From assembly GCA_036268775.1 (NCBI GenBank), contig DATATM010000031.1, positions 263,310 to 327,309 of the forward strand: 64,000 nt of DNA, written 5' to 3'. Under the pieces are notes generated by a model. It worked only from the letters and a program-made list of their open reading frames with translations. It was not told the DNA's origin and did no database searches. This document shows positions 33,582 through 43,103 of this stretch, piece by piece; position 1 is the stretch's first letter; the number at the start of each line of letters is the position of its first letter. The position numbers and the translations under genes were made by a program. The DNA comes from DASZIT01 sp036268775. Lineage in GTDB: Bacteria; Actinomycetota; Acidimicrobiia; Acidimicrobiales; RAAP-2.

Positions 33582-34397
33582 ATGAACTCCTCGGCCGCTG
33601 GATCCCGTTCCGGCTCCGGACCGCTGGCCGGGCGGACGGTGGTTGCCACCCGCAGCCGGGCCCAGGCATCGGTCTTGGTCGACCGCCTGGTGGCGCAGGG
33701 GGCCACCGTTGTCGAGCTGCCGGTCATCGCCATCGAGGACGCCGCCGACGGAGGCGCGGGGTTGAGGGAGGCCGCCGACCGGTTGGTGAACGGCGCTTAC
33801 GAGTGGGTGGCGTTCACCTCGGCCAACGCGGTGTCCCGCTTCCTGGCTGCCGTCGATGGCCGCGCCGTCCCGGCCGAAGTGCGATGGGCGGCGGTGGGGA
33901 CCGCCACCGCCCGCCGACTGTCAGAGGGGGGATTCCCCCCCGACCTGGTGCCGCCGGAGTCGGTGAGTGACTCGTTGGCCGACGCGTTCCCCGTGTGCGT
34001 TCGAGCCGCCGCCACCGTGCTGTTCCCCCGGGCCGAGACGGTCAGGGGAGCACTGGCCGCCGGGCTCGGGGCGAAGGGATGGACGGTGGACGAGGTCGTC
34101 GCCTATCGCACCCTGGCCGGTGATCCTGACCCCGAGTCGATCGCCGCCGCCCGAGATGCCGAGGCGGTCGCCTTCACTTCCTCGTCGACCGTCGAGCGCA
34201 CCGTCGCGCTGTTGGGTGTCGGTGGGGTGCCCCCGGTGGTGGTCTCCATCGGGCCCGTCACCTCCGCCGCCGCCCGGGCGGAAGGGCTCGAGGTGACGGC
34301 GGAGGCGGTCGAATCCAGCCTCGATGGCCTGGTCGCGGCGGTGGTGGCGGCGCTCCATCCCGAATCCACCTCCGAGCCTGACCCCGGCCGCCCCTAA
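33582..34397 (+). CDS. hemD: Uroporphyrinogen-III synthase
   Basis: 271 residues. Cyclises hydroxymethylbilane to uroporphyrinogen III. The family diverges strongly, but the two-domain pattern is visible: GRTVVATRSRAQASVLVDRL at the start, WVAFTSANAVSRFL near residue 80, and AVAFTSSSTVERTVALLG near residue 200. Position between cobA and hemB supports the call. ATG 33582. Confidence 0.85.
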   Translation: MNSSAAGSRSGSGPLAGRTVVATRSRAQASVLVDRLVAQGATVVELPVIAIEDAADGGAGLREAADRLVNGAYEWVAFTSANAVSRFLAAVDGRAVPAEVRWAAVGTATARRLSEGGFPPDLVPPESVSDSLADAFPVCVRAAATVLFPRAETVRGALAAGLGAKGWTVDEVVAYRTLAGDPDPESIAAARDAEAVAFTSSSTVERTVALLGVGGVPPVVVSIGPVTSAAARAEGLEVTAEAVESSLDGLVAAVVAALHPESTSEPDPGRP

Positions 34398-34445
34398 CCC
34401 GCCCTGACCCCGGTCCGGCGGGATGCGAGCCATGCTGCCGTAGGC

Positions 34446-35471
34446 TTGGGGACCGTGTTGCCCGACCCACCGACCCCCCAGTCGTTTCCGGCCACCCGCC
34501 TGCGACGCCTGCGTCGCACCCCCGCGCTCCGACGGCTGGTGGCCGAGACCCGGCTGTCGGTCGACGACCTGGTCGCACCGCTGTTCGTGGCCGACGGCCT
34601 TGAGGATCCCCGGCCCATCCCGTCGATGCCGGGAGTGATGCAGCACACGCTGGAATCGCTGTCCAAAGAGGTCGCCCGGCTGGCCGACCTCGGGGTCCCC
34701 GGGGTGATCCTCTTCGGCCTTCCTCGCCCTGAGCAGAAGGACGGGGTCGGAAGCCAGGCGTTCGCCGACGACGGCATCGTCCACCGGGGCCTGGCCGTAG
34801 TCCGGGACCAGGTGGGCGACTCGATGGTGGTGATGGCCGACCTCTGCCTCGACGAGTTCACCGACCACGGCCATTGCGGCGTCATCGACCCCGACACCGG
34901 CGAGGTCGACAACGACGCCACCCTTCCGCTCTACGCCCGAGTGGCGGTGTCCCAGGCCGGCGCCGGCGCCGATGTCGTCGCCCCCAGCGGGATGATGGAC
35001 GGGCAGGTCGGGGCCATCCGCTCCGCCCTCGATGGGGCCGGCCACCCCGACACCGTGATCATGGCCTACGCCGCCAAGTACGCCTCGGCGCTCTACGGGC
35101 CGTTCCGGGATGCGGTGGAGGTGACCATCGCCGGCGGTGGAGACCGGCGCGGGTACCAGCAGGATGCCCACAACCGCCGAGAGGCGCTCAACGAGGTGGC
35201 GCTGGACATCGCCGAAGGGGCGGATCTGGTGATGGTCAAGCCGGCCCTGACCTACCTCGACGTCATCGCCGACGTTCGGGCCGCGGTGTCGGTCCCGGTG
35301 GCCGCCTATCACGTGAGCGGGGAGTACGCCATGGTGTGCGCCGCCGCCGAACGCGGATGGATCGATGGCCCGGCGGTGGCCCTCGAACAGATCAGCGCGG
35401 TGAAGCGCGCCGGGGCAGACCTGATTCTCACCTACTTCGCCGGTCAGTTGGCCGAGGTGCTGGGTGGCTGA
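34446..35471 (+). CDS. hemB: Delta-aminolevulinic acid dehydratase (porphobilinogen synthase)
   Basis: 341 residues. Condenses two 5-aminolevulinates. The Schiff-base lysines are in MAYAAKYASALYGPFRDA and LVMVKPALTYLDVI. The metal segment reads DLCLDEFTDHGHCG (residues 132-145): two cysteines (C134, C144) with Asp136 where the zinc form has a third Cys, i.e. between the zinc and magnesium types. It starts 48 nt after hemD; its 3' end overlaps hemL by 8 nt. Confidence 0.94.
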   Translation: MGTVLPDPPTPQSFPATRLRRLRRTPALRRLVAETRLSVDDLVAPLFVADGLEDPRPIPSMPGVMQHTLESLSKEVARLADLGVPGVILFGLPRPEQKDGVGSQAFADDGIVHRGLAVVRDQVGDSMVVMADLCLDEFTDHGHCGVIDPDTGEVDNDATLPLYARVAVSQAGAGADVVAPSGMMDGQVGAIRSALDGAGHPDTVIMAYAAKYASALYGPFRDAVEVTIAGGGDRRGYQQDAHNRREALNEVALDIAEGADLVMVKPALTYLDVIADVRAAVSVPVAAYHVSGEYAMVCAAAERGWIDGPAVALEQISAVKRAGADLILTYFAGQLAEVLGG

Positions 35472-36774
35472 CCACGCCCGGTCCTCGGAGCTGTTCGCAC
35501 GCGCCCAGCGGGTGATCCCGGGTGGTGTCAATTCGCCGGTGAGGTCGTTCCGCTCGGTGGGCGGCCATCCCTACTTCGTGGCGCGGGGTGAGGGCGCCTG
35601 GGTATGGGACGCCGACGGGAACCAGCTGCTCGATTTCGTCCAGTCCTACGGGGCCTCGCTGTTGGGGCATGCCCACCCGGTGGTGGTCGAGGCAGTGCGG
35701 GAGGCCGCCGGTCGGGGGACAACCTACGGCGCGCCGACCGAAGGCGAGGTGTTGCTGGCCGAGGCCATCTGCTCCCGGGTGGAAGGTTGCGACCAGGTCC
35801 GGCTGGTGTCGTCGGGCACCGAGGCGGCGATGAGCGCCATCCGGGTGGCCCGGGGAAAGACCGGACGATCCCGCATCGTGAAGTTCGCCGGCTGCTACCA
35901 CGGCCACTCGGACGGTCTGCTGGCCGGGGGCGGAAGCGGGGTCGCCACTCTCGGGCTTCCCGACTCGGCTGGAGTCCCTCCCGCGGCGGTGGCGGAGACG
36001 ATCGTGGTTCCCTACAACGTGGTCCCCGAGCTCGACGACCGGGTGGCCTGTGTGATCGTCGAACCGGTGGCCGCCAACATGGGTCTGATCCCGCCGGTCG
36101 AGGGATTCCTCGAGGGCCTCCGTCAAGCTTGTGACGCCGCCGGCGCGTTGCTGATCTTCGACGAGGTCATCACCGGCTTCCGCCTGGGCGAAGGCGGGGC
36201 ATCGGCGCGGTCGGGGGTGCGTCCCGACCTCTGGTGCTTCGGCAAGGTCATCGGAGGCGGTCTGCCGGTGGGGGCGTTCGGGGGACGGCGCGAGGTGCTG
36301 GAGGTCTTGGCTCCCGATGGGCCGGTGTATCAGGCCGGCACCCTGTCGGGGAACCCGTTGGCCACTGCCGCCGGGCTGGCCGTGCTGGGTTTGGTGGAGG
36401 CGGAGGCCTACGCGGCGCTGTCCGACCGGGTGGCGTCCTTCGGCGCCGGGTTGGCGAAGGTGTTGAACGAGGCGCTGATCCGGGGATCCGGCGACACCGC
36501 CGGCCTGGAGGCGCGGGTGCCGGTGGTCGGCCCGTTGCTCGGACTTTTCTTCGTCCCCGAGGGCTCCGACCCGACCCTCGACTACGACGGAGCCGTGCGT
36601 TCCGCCGCCACCGGGATCTATGCCCGGTTCTTCCGGGCCATGCTCGAACGGGGAGTGGCGCTGGCCCCCGGACCCTATGAGGTGGCGTTCACCTCGATGG
36701 CCCATAGCCAGGAGGATCTCGAGCGAGCCACCGAGATCGCCGGGGAGGCGATGGCCGAGGTGGTGGCGAGCTGA
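35464..36774 (+). CDS. hemL: Glutamate-1-semialdehyde 2,1-aminomutase
   Basis: 436 residues, class III PLP enzyme forming 5-aminolevulinate from the HemA product. PGGVNSPVRSFRSVGGHPYF at the N-terminus, SSGTEAAMSAIRVARG near residue 120, and the PLP lysine K261 in CFGKVIGGGLPVGAFGG. GTG 35464 overlaps hemB by 8 nt. Last gene of the hem series. Confidence 0.95.
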   Translation: MADHARSSELFARAQRVIPGGVNSPVRSFRSVGGHPYFVARGEGAWVWDADGNQLLDFVQSYGASLLGHAHPVVVEAVREAAGRGTTYGAPTEGEVLLAEAICSRVEGCDQVRLVSSGTEAAMSAIRVARGKTGRSRIVKFAGCYHGHSDGLLAGGGSGVATLGLPDSAGVPPAAVAETIVVPYNVVPELDDRVACVIVEPVAANMGLIPPVEGFLEGLRQACDAAGALLIFDEVITGFRLGEGGASARSGVRPDLWCFGKVIGGGLPVGAFGGRREVLEVLAPDGPVYQAGTLSGNPLATAAGLAVLGLVEAEAYAALSDRVASFGAGLAKVLNEALIRGSGDTAGLEARVPVVGPLLGLFFVPEGSDPTLDYDGAVRSAATGIYARFFRAMLERGVALAPGPYEVAFTSMAHSQEDLERATEIAGEAMAEVVAS

Positions 36775-36930
36775 CGTTGGCCGTTGCCTGCTTCCGGCGG
36801 GGCGGGGATTTCGGGCCGGTCGGCCCCTCCCACGCCCAGGTGCCCTTCACCACCCCCGGTAGGGTTGCGTACGGATTATGCGCCGGTCAGGGAATTGGCC
36901 GGCTTTTCAGCAGATCGAGGACCACGCGGC

Positions 36931-38525
36931 ATGACGGGACCTAGCCAGCACGACGAGCCAAGCGGGCAGGAGCCGAGGACCCGGGGGGCGTCACCGCTGC
37001 CCGGGCCCCCGCCGTCCTTCTCCCCCCCGCCGGGGAACCCGGAGTCCCTGCGCCTCCGGTTCGATGGGGTGGAGCTGGTCGGCTCCATGGAACAGGGGAC
37101 TGCGGCCGTTGATGAGCTGACCTTGCTGATCGACGAGCAGGGCGTGAACATCGTCAGCAATCGGCCACCGGCGAAGCGGAATGTGCCGTGGTCCGCCATC
37201 ACCAATGTCTGGTTCGGTCCCACCGGGGTGATCCCCACCGGCCGGGTCGCCACCCCCCTCGACATCACCTCGTCGGATCGGACGGTCCGTTTTTACCTCT
37301 ACGGGGACCGGGTGCCCGAGGCCCAGCTGATGCAGCTGCGCTCGTGGTTGCCGACCTGGCACGGTGGCGCCGCCGGCCGACCGCCGGCCGCCTTCCCAGT
37401 CGGGCCCGCTCCGTCGATGTTCGCGCCACCGCCTTCGCCTCCGGTCGCCGCCCCACCTCCTCCGCCCCTCTCTCCGCCGCCGCCCGGGTACCCGCCCGCG
37501 GCACCGTTCCCGACGCCGGGCGGTCCTCCAGGATGGACCCCGTCACCTGATCCGCTGGCGGCGCCGACCGCGCCCTGGGGGCGGTACGCCTACGGGGCCA
37601 ATCCCGTCCCCCCGGGGCCGCATCTCTACGGTGCCACCCTCTCTCCGCTGCCCCCGGGCACCCACGCCCACCACCCCCGCCGTTTCCGCCGCCGGTCCAC
37701 CTTGGTGGTCGCTCTCGGCCTGATCGTGGCGGGCGCCGGGCTGGCCGTCATCCTCACCGTGGTGACCAACAACAAGGCGCCGTCCATCTCCCACGTGACC
37801 CAGACGGTCTCCCCCGACCAGGGCCTGGCCGACAAGCTGATGCTCACCAAGAACGATTTTCCCACCGGCTGGGTGACCGGTGACAACAGTGGAGGCTCGA
37901 GCCAGCACGACCTGGCCGTCCAGGACCAGATCAACAAGGCCTTCAACCAGTGCATGTCGATCACCGCCGATCAGGGCAACGTCGCCCTCGGGGGACAGGC
38001 CCAGGATCAGACCGCCCAGGCCGCCTCCCCTCCGTTCCTGGCCCCACCTCCCCGTCAGCAGCGACGACGGTGCCGGGTGCACTGCCGGCGGAGCCGTCGA
38101 CCCTCGAGGTCCAGACCGATGCCAACATCGTCAAGTCCCATGCCGACGAGCAGCGGGACTTCGCCCTGTTCACCGGCCCCAAGTTCCCGGAGTGCAACGC
38201 GGCGGCGGTGGCGGCCGCCCTCCAGCTCGGATTGAACGACGCCACCGGCGGCAATGCCAGCGCCGGGCCGGCCACCGCCAAGGTGGTCCAGCTGGTGGCC
38301 CCGGCCGGCGAGCAGGTGGTGGGCATCAGCATGCAGTTCACCATCAGCGATGGCACCAGCCAGATCCCGACCGAGGTCGACCAGCTGGTGGTCGGCACCA
38401 GTCGCATCGAGGCACAGCTCCAGGCACTGGCCATCGGGAGCCAATTCCCCACCGATGTGCTCTCGTCGACGATCTCCACGTTCGAACAGCGAGTGGCGAC
38501 CGGGGGTACGGGAACCACCGCCTGA
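36931..38525 (+). pseudogene. Frameshifted Pro-rich membrane-anchored protein (DFPxGW family)
   Basis: ATG 36931 opens a frame with an N-terminal domain (LRLRFDGVELVGS...; residues ~35-140), a long Pro-rich segment, one membrane helix (STLVVALGLIVAGAGLAVIL, near residue 260) and the start of an exported domain with LMLTKNDFPTGWVTGD. Homology with the next gene then jumps to another frame: the continuation (TLEVQTDANIVKS, FPECNAAAVAAAL) is read to the stop at 38525. The shift maps to about 38030-38055, near the C-runs at 38042-38053, and is cured by one added C. Either a pseudogene, a sequencing slip, or programmed slippage. It is a tandem paralog of the gene at 38735. Confidence 0.7.
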
Positions 38526-38580
38526 AATCTGTAAGAATCGGCCGACGATCTGGACCTTTTCCCGGTCATAATTTGCGCTT

Positions 38581-38592
38581 GTACACATGTAC
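38581..38592. promoter_or_regulatory. 12-bp palindrome in the gap between the paralogs
   Basis: GTACA-CA-TGTAC is an inverted repeat with a 2-nt centre, lying about 145 nt before ATG 38735. It may be an operator for the downstream gene. No well-spaced -35/-10 pair is evident in the 209-nt gap (38526-38734). Confidence 0.3.
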
Positions 38593-38734
38593 CCGCCGAC
38601 TTGCGACAGTATGAACGGGTACTCAGAGCCGTTATCCCTGTGATAGTTCACCCACCGGTGACGGTCAGAGAGTGGCGGTCGGAACAGTAAAGGGGGGTCC
38701 GTTGGCGATCTCCCGTGGATCGAAGGAGTGGTAG

Positions 38735-40294
38735 ATGGCTGTCGGAGCAATGGACCTGCCCCCGGAGGGAATGCTGCTGGGGGGAGTGGCGCTGGCGGGC
38801 GACCCGTCCCGAGGCATCGAAACCACCGAGGGTTTGAGCCTGCTGTTCACGACCCAGGGCATCACCGTCAAGGGCGACGATCCGGCCACCGAGCGGCACT
38901 TCGCCTGGTCGGGATTGGACGCCGCCTCCTGCCACGGTGAGGTGCAGCGGGGCGGAGGCCGGACCGCTACTCCCCTCGAGCTGACCTCGGCCGGACAGAC
39001 CATTCAGTTCTTGCTTCCCAGCGAGACCGTCTCACCCGGGCAAGCTGCCTACCTCGACCAGGCCCTTCCCGCCTGGCTGGAGCGTTACCGGGGGACGAGC
39101 GGCCCCCCTGCGGCCCCGGCCCCGGCGGCAGCTGCGGCTGCGGCCCCGCCGACTCCACCCACCCCACCGGCTCCGGCAACCCCCACCCCTCCCGCCCCGG
39201 CGGCTCCGGCGACGTCGCCCGCCCCGGCTGCGGCACCCCCCGCACCGGCCGCTCCGGCTGCGGCTCCCCCCGCACCTTCGGCGCCCCCGCTGACCCGGTC
39301 GGCCCCTTCGGAGGCGGCGGCGGCGGCGATGGTGACACCGGCGTCGGCGGAGGAGCACATCGACCCGGCCACCGGCAGCCTGCGGCGAGGCGACCCGCTC
39401 GACTCGCTCGGCAACCGGGGAGGCGACGGTGGCACCGACGCCAAGGCGGATCGCAAGGAACGCAAGCGGGCCCGGGCCGCCGGAGTCCCGACTGGCGAGG
39501 ACGGCAAGCGGGCCAGCAATCGGCGAACCCTGTACGTCCTCATCGTGATCCTGGTCCTCATCGTGATCGCCGCGGTGGTCTACGAAGCCACCAAGAACAA
39601 CAATTCCAGCACCACCACCACCACGGTGCCGGCGTCGTCAGCCTCGGTGACCGCCGACAAGTCGTTGGCCAGTGCGGTCAACCTCCACCTGACCGACCTT
39701 CCGACCGGTTGGACCCAGGAGCTGGGTTCAGCCCCTTCCATCTCCGCCACTTCCGCTTCGGGGAAGGCAACCCAGAAGCCGGCCACCACCTCCTTCGCCA
39801 CCTGCCTGGGTGCGTCGGCCGCCACCGTCGGACAGGTGTTCGGCAACGTGCCGTCGTCGGATGAGACCGTGGCGTCCACCTCGCCGGTGTTCCAAGAGGC
39901 GGCCGACTCGACCATCGAGATGCAATCGGCGGTGAACATCGTGAAGTCGGCCACCAGCGCCAAGGCCGACGCCGCCATCTTCGCCAATAGCGGCTTCCTG
40001 AAGTGCTTCACCCAGTACCAGATCGCCTCGGCGTCGGCGTTGGTTCCAGGAACCACCGCCACCGTCCAACAGGTGCAACTCACCGCGCCGAAGGGCGGGG
40101 TGGCCTACGGCTACATCACCACCTTCACCGTTCCCACCCAGGGGACCCGGGTGGTAGGTGATGCCTACATGGTGGGCGGTCGGATCGAGGCGACGCTCCA
40201 ACCCTCCACCCACGGGGTCCCGGTCCCCTCTGACGCCTTCGGCTCCGCCTACAACGCCATGCTCGGACGGATCTCCGCCAACGTCGGCAAGTAG
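38735..40294 (+). CDS. Pro/Ala-rich membrane-anchored protein (DxPxGW family), intact paralog
   Basis: 519 residues. N-terminal cytoplasmic domain (residues ~1-115), a ~90-residue Pro/Ala-rich stretch built of PAAPA/PPTPP units, a basic patch (DRKERKRARAAG), one membrane helix (TLYVLIVILVLIVIAAVVY, near residue 275), then an exported Ser/Thr-rich domain containing LHLTDLPTGWTQEL and paired cysteines (FATC, LKCF). Same architecture as the frameshifted gene upstream, plus a shared exported motif with the lipoprotein at 25.9 kb. GTAG ATG start with moderate GGAG upstream. Function unknown; an extracytoplasmic sensor or binding role is a guess. Confidence 0.75.
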   Translation: MAVGAMDLPPEGMLLGGVALAGDPSRGIETTEGLSLLFTTQGITVKGDDPATERHFAWSGLDAASCHGEVQRGGGRTATPLELTSAGQTIQFLLPSETVSPGQAAYLDQALPAWLERYRGTSGPPAAPAPAAAAAAAPPTPPTPPAPATPTPPAPAAPATSPAPAAAPPAPAAPAAAPPAPSAPPLTRSAPSEAAAAAMVTPASAEEHIDPATGSLRRGDPLDSLGNRGGDGGTDAKADRKERKRARAAGVPTGEDGKRASNRRTLYVLIVILVLIVIAAVVYEATKNNNSSTTTTTVPASSASVTADKSLASAVNLHLTDLPTGWTQELGSAPSISATSASGKATQKPATTSFATCLGASAATVGQVFGNVPSSDETVASTSPVFQEAADSTIEMQSAVNIVKSATSAKADAAIFANSGFLKCFTQYQIASASALVPGTTATVQQVQLTAPKGGVAYGYITTFTVPTQGTRVVGDAYMVGGRIEATLQPSTHGVPVPSDAFGSAYNAMLGRISANVGK

Positions 40295-40346
40295 AGGGCC
40301 GGCCTCCGGGCTTCGGTCGGGCTCCGGCGGGCCGGGTTCCGGTAGC

Positions 40347-41720
40347 TCAGGTCCGGTCGGGCTCGGGGACCAACCGGGCCAGGGTGGCCATCGCCCGGTA
40401 GGCGGCCTCGGCCGGGCGTATCTCGTCGGGCCGCAGCAGGTTGGCCATGATGCGCAGGATCCAGGTCATCAGTGATTCTGAATACATCCCGGTACCCACG
40501 CACAGCTTCATCAGCTCCGGTTGGCTGATCATCCGCACGAAGGCCCGGGCCACCCGGAAGTAGAGGCCGTAGGCATCCTCGAGCCGGGTCTCGTAGCGCT
40601 CGAGGGCGGCATGCCCGCCGCCGCTCAGCGCCTCACCCAGAGAAGCCGCCGCCAGCCGTCCGGTCTCGTAGCCGTAGGAGATGCCTTCGCCGTTGAAGGG
40701 GTTGATGGAGCCGCCGGCGTCGCCCACCACCAGGGTGGTGGCCCCGATGCGGGGACCGACGGTGAGGCCCATCGGCAGCTTGCCGCCGGTCGGCGGGCCG
40801 AGACAGGTGGCGGGGGAGAGCCCCCAACCCTTGGGGGCCCAGTTCACGAAGTGGTCCATGAGGGTCGAGGTGTTGACCCCCTTCCACCGGTTGTCGGTGG
40901 AGAGGAGGCCCACCCCCACGTTGACCCGCCCGTCGCCCATCGGGAAGATCCAGCCGTAGCCCGGGACCACCTGGCCGTCGCCGTCCCGGATGTCGAGGTG
41001 GGATTCGATGAAGGGGTCGTCGTGCATCGGCGAGGTGTAGTAGCCGCGGAGGGCCATCCCCATCGGCCGGGTGCGGTCCCTCGAGGTCCCGAGCGCCCTC
41101 CCGAAGCGGGAGTTGGCCCCGTCGGCCACCACCACGTAGCGGGCCCGCACCTCCCGGGTCCGGCCGGTTGCCTTCTCCTTCACCACCGCCCCGATACAGG
41201 ACGGCAGCGTGGAGGCCTGGCCCGAATCCGATGTCCCTCTCGATTGGGGGACGGAAGGATTGGCCCCGCCCCCCGCCAGGATCGGCTCGACGGCTTCGGT
41301 GCCCTGCCAGACGGTGGCCCCCGCCTTGGAGGCCCGCTCGTTGACGATGGCGTCGAGGTCGTGGCGGGTGATCACGTAGCCGTAGGAGGGGAAACTCGGG
41401 GTGTCGGGCCAGTTGAGCTCGAGCACCTTGCCGTAGGCGAGGGCCCGGAGGCCGGAATAACGGTGAGCCCCGGTCAGGGCGCCTTCCAGGCCCATGTCGG
41501 CCAGCTGCCGGACGGCACGGGGGGTCAGGCCGTCCCCACAGGTCTTCTCCCGGGGGAACACCTTCTTCTCGACCAGCGCCACGTCCCAACCGGCCTCCGC
41601 CAGCCAGTAGGCACATGAGGACCCCGACGGACCGCCCCCCACCACCAGGACGTCGTACAGGCGGTCAGCATCGGCAGCTTCGACAGGCGTGGCCACGGCA
41701 GCTTTTCGGGGGGAGGTCAC
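40347..41720 (-). CDS. Geranylgeranyl reductase family flavoprotein (menaquinone-saturating MenJ-like)
   Basis: 457 residues from GTG 41720. FAD-binding GGGPSGSS (residues ~28-35), the CGDGLTPRAV segment near residue 60, and the second FAD motif GDAGGSINPFNGEGI near residue 310 define the family, which saturates isoprenoid chains. Actinobacterial members such as mycobacterial MenJ reduce one double bond of the menaquinone tail, which fits the position directly divergent from the complex I operon that uses menaquinone. A family insert of ~20 residues (GGGANPSVPQSRG region) lies near residue 160. Archaeal-type geranylgeranyl-lipid reduction is the alternative. Confidence 0.82.
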   Translation of the reverse strand: MTSPRKAAVATPVEAADADRLYDVLVVGGGPSGSSCAYWLAEAGWDVALVEKKVFPREKTCGDGLTPRAVRQLADMGLEGALTGAHRYSGLRALAYGKVLELNWPDTPSFPSYGYVITRHDLDAIVNERASKAGATVWQGTEAVEPILAGGGANPSVPQSRGTSDSGQASTLPSCIGAVVKEKATGRTREVRARYVVVADGANSRFGRALGTSRDRTRPMGMALRGYYTSPMHDDPFIESHLDIRDGDGQVVPGYGWIFPMGDGRVNVGVGLLSTDNRWKGVNTSTLMDHFVNWAPKGWGLSPATCLGPPTGGKLPMGLTVGPRIGATTLVVGDAGGSINPFNGEGISYGYETGRLAAASLGEALSGGGHAALERYETRLEDAYGLYFRVARAFVRMISQPELMKLCVGTGMYSESLMTWILRIMANLLRPDEIRPAEAAYRAMATLARLVPEPDRT

Positions 41721-41861
41721 GGGACCACATCGTAGGCCGGGGGTCGCCAGTCCGGGACACCGCTCCTCTCGGCCCCGCCGGAGTGGCCCGGCCGGTCCGA
41801 TGGCCGCCAGGCCCGGTCCGTCGATGTGCCCTGGGCAGCCTGTCGTGGTAAAACGACCGCA

Positions 41862-42413
41862 GTGGACGACTATCTGCCGATTTTCATCCTGATCCTTCTG
41901 GGCATCCTGTTCGCCGCTGGTTCCTTCGTGGGGTCGGCCATGCTGGCACCCAAAAAACGCCCGACCGCGGCCAAGATCGCCCCCTACGAGTGCGGGATCG
42001 TGCCCACCATCGAGCCCCCCACCCGGTTCCCGGTCCGCTTCTATCTGGTGGCGATGATCTTCATCATCTTCGACATCGAGATCGTCTTCCTCTACCCCTT
42101 CGCGGTGATCTTCCGCCAGCTGCGATCCTTCGGCCTGGTCGAGGTACTGGTGTTCGCCGCCATCGTCTTTGTGTCCTTCTTGTTCCTGGTGAGCAACGGC
42201 GCCCTGACCTGGGGACCGGCCAAGCAACTGGTGAGGGCCATGCCCTCCCGCACCTCCGAATCGACCATCGCTCGCATCACCGCCGGACCGGGGGGGCCCG
42301 GCGGACAGCACGATCCCTCCGGTCCCGGCTCCGGTGGCACCCGGACGACGGACCCTGTCCCCCCGACCACCGGCGATCCGGCGGTTCCCGCCGGACCCGT
42401 CCGGGCCGCGTAG
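41862..42413 (+). CDS. nuoA: NADH-quinone oxidoreductase subunit A
   Basis: 183 residues from GTG 41862. Three membrane helices and the family segment PYECGIVP, then RFPVRFYLVAMIFIIFDIE, place it in the complex I membrane arm near the quinone site. The core ends near residue 130; a ~50-residue Gly/Pro/Thr-rich tail follows that typical NuoA lacks. First gene of the operon, divergent from the MenJ-like gene across 141 nt. Confidence 0.95.
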   Translation: MDDYLPIFILILLGILFAAGSFVGSAMLAPKKRPTAAKIAPYECGIVPTIEPPTRFPVRFYLVAMIFIIFDIEIVFLYPFAVIFRQLRSFGLVEVLVFAAIVFVSFLFLVSNGALTWGPAKQLVRAMPSRTSESTIARITAGPGGPGGQHDPSGPGSGGTRTTDPVPPTTGDPAVPAGPVRAA

Positions 42414-42431
42414 AGCGGAGGAACGCTCGCC

Positions 42432-43103
42432 ATGGGACTCGAAGATCTCCAACACAATTTCCTCACCGGCCGGCTGGAGGACCTGGTGAAGTGGGCGCGG
42501 ACCTATTCGATGTGGCCGGCCACCTTCGGCCTGGCCTGCTGCGCCATCGAGATGATGTCGGTCGGGGCCGCCGACTTCGACCTCGCCCGGTTCGGCATGG
42601 AGGTGTTCCGGGCCTCCCCCCGCCAGGCCGACCTGATGATCGTGGCCGGCCGGGTTTCCCAGAAGATGGCTCCGGTCCTCCGCCAGGTCTACGACCAGAT
42701 GATGGAGCCCAAATGGGTGCTGTCGATGGGGGTGTGCGCCAGTTCCGGCGGCATGTTCAACAACTACGCCATCGTCCAGGGGGTGGACCAGATCGTCCCC
42801 GTCGATGTCTACGCCCCCGGATGCCCGCCGACCCCCGAGACGCTGATGCACGCCATCCTCACCCTCCATGAGAAGGTGCGGACCGGCGACATCACCCGCC
42901 GTCCCGGCCGCTACGACCGGGTGATGCCCGACGGTCGTGGGGTCCGCACCTTGGCCACCGACGAGGGCGGCGACACCGACGACAACCGGACCCACAGCCA
43001 GGAAGAGACCTCCGGGTGGACCCCGGACCGCCCCGACGCCGTGCACGTCGGCACCCCCAAGCGGAACCCGGTCATCGCCCGCAGCGTGGGAGAGCCGCTG
43101 TGA
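42432..43103 (+). CDS. nuoB: NADH-quinone oxidoreductase subunit B
   Basis: 223 residues. Carries the terminal [4Fe-4S] cluster N2: ligands C36 and C37 in FGLACCAIEMM, C102 in GVCASSGG and C131 in PGCPPTPE. GGAGGAACG precedes ATG 42432. The last ~60 residues are a polar extension beyond the usual end. The stop overlaps nuoC as GTGA. Confidence 0.96.
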   Translation: MGLEDLQHNFLTGRLEDLVKWARTYSMWPATFGLACCAIEMMSVGAADFDLARFGMEVFRASPRQADLMIVAGRVSQKMAPVLRQVYDQMMEPKWVLSMGVCASSGGMFNNYAIVQGVDQIVPVDVYAPGCPPTPETLMHAILTLHEKVRTGDITRRPGRYDRVMPDGRGVRTLATDEGGDTDDNRTHSQEETSGWTPDRPDAVHVGTPKRNPVIARSVGEPL

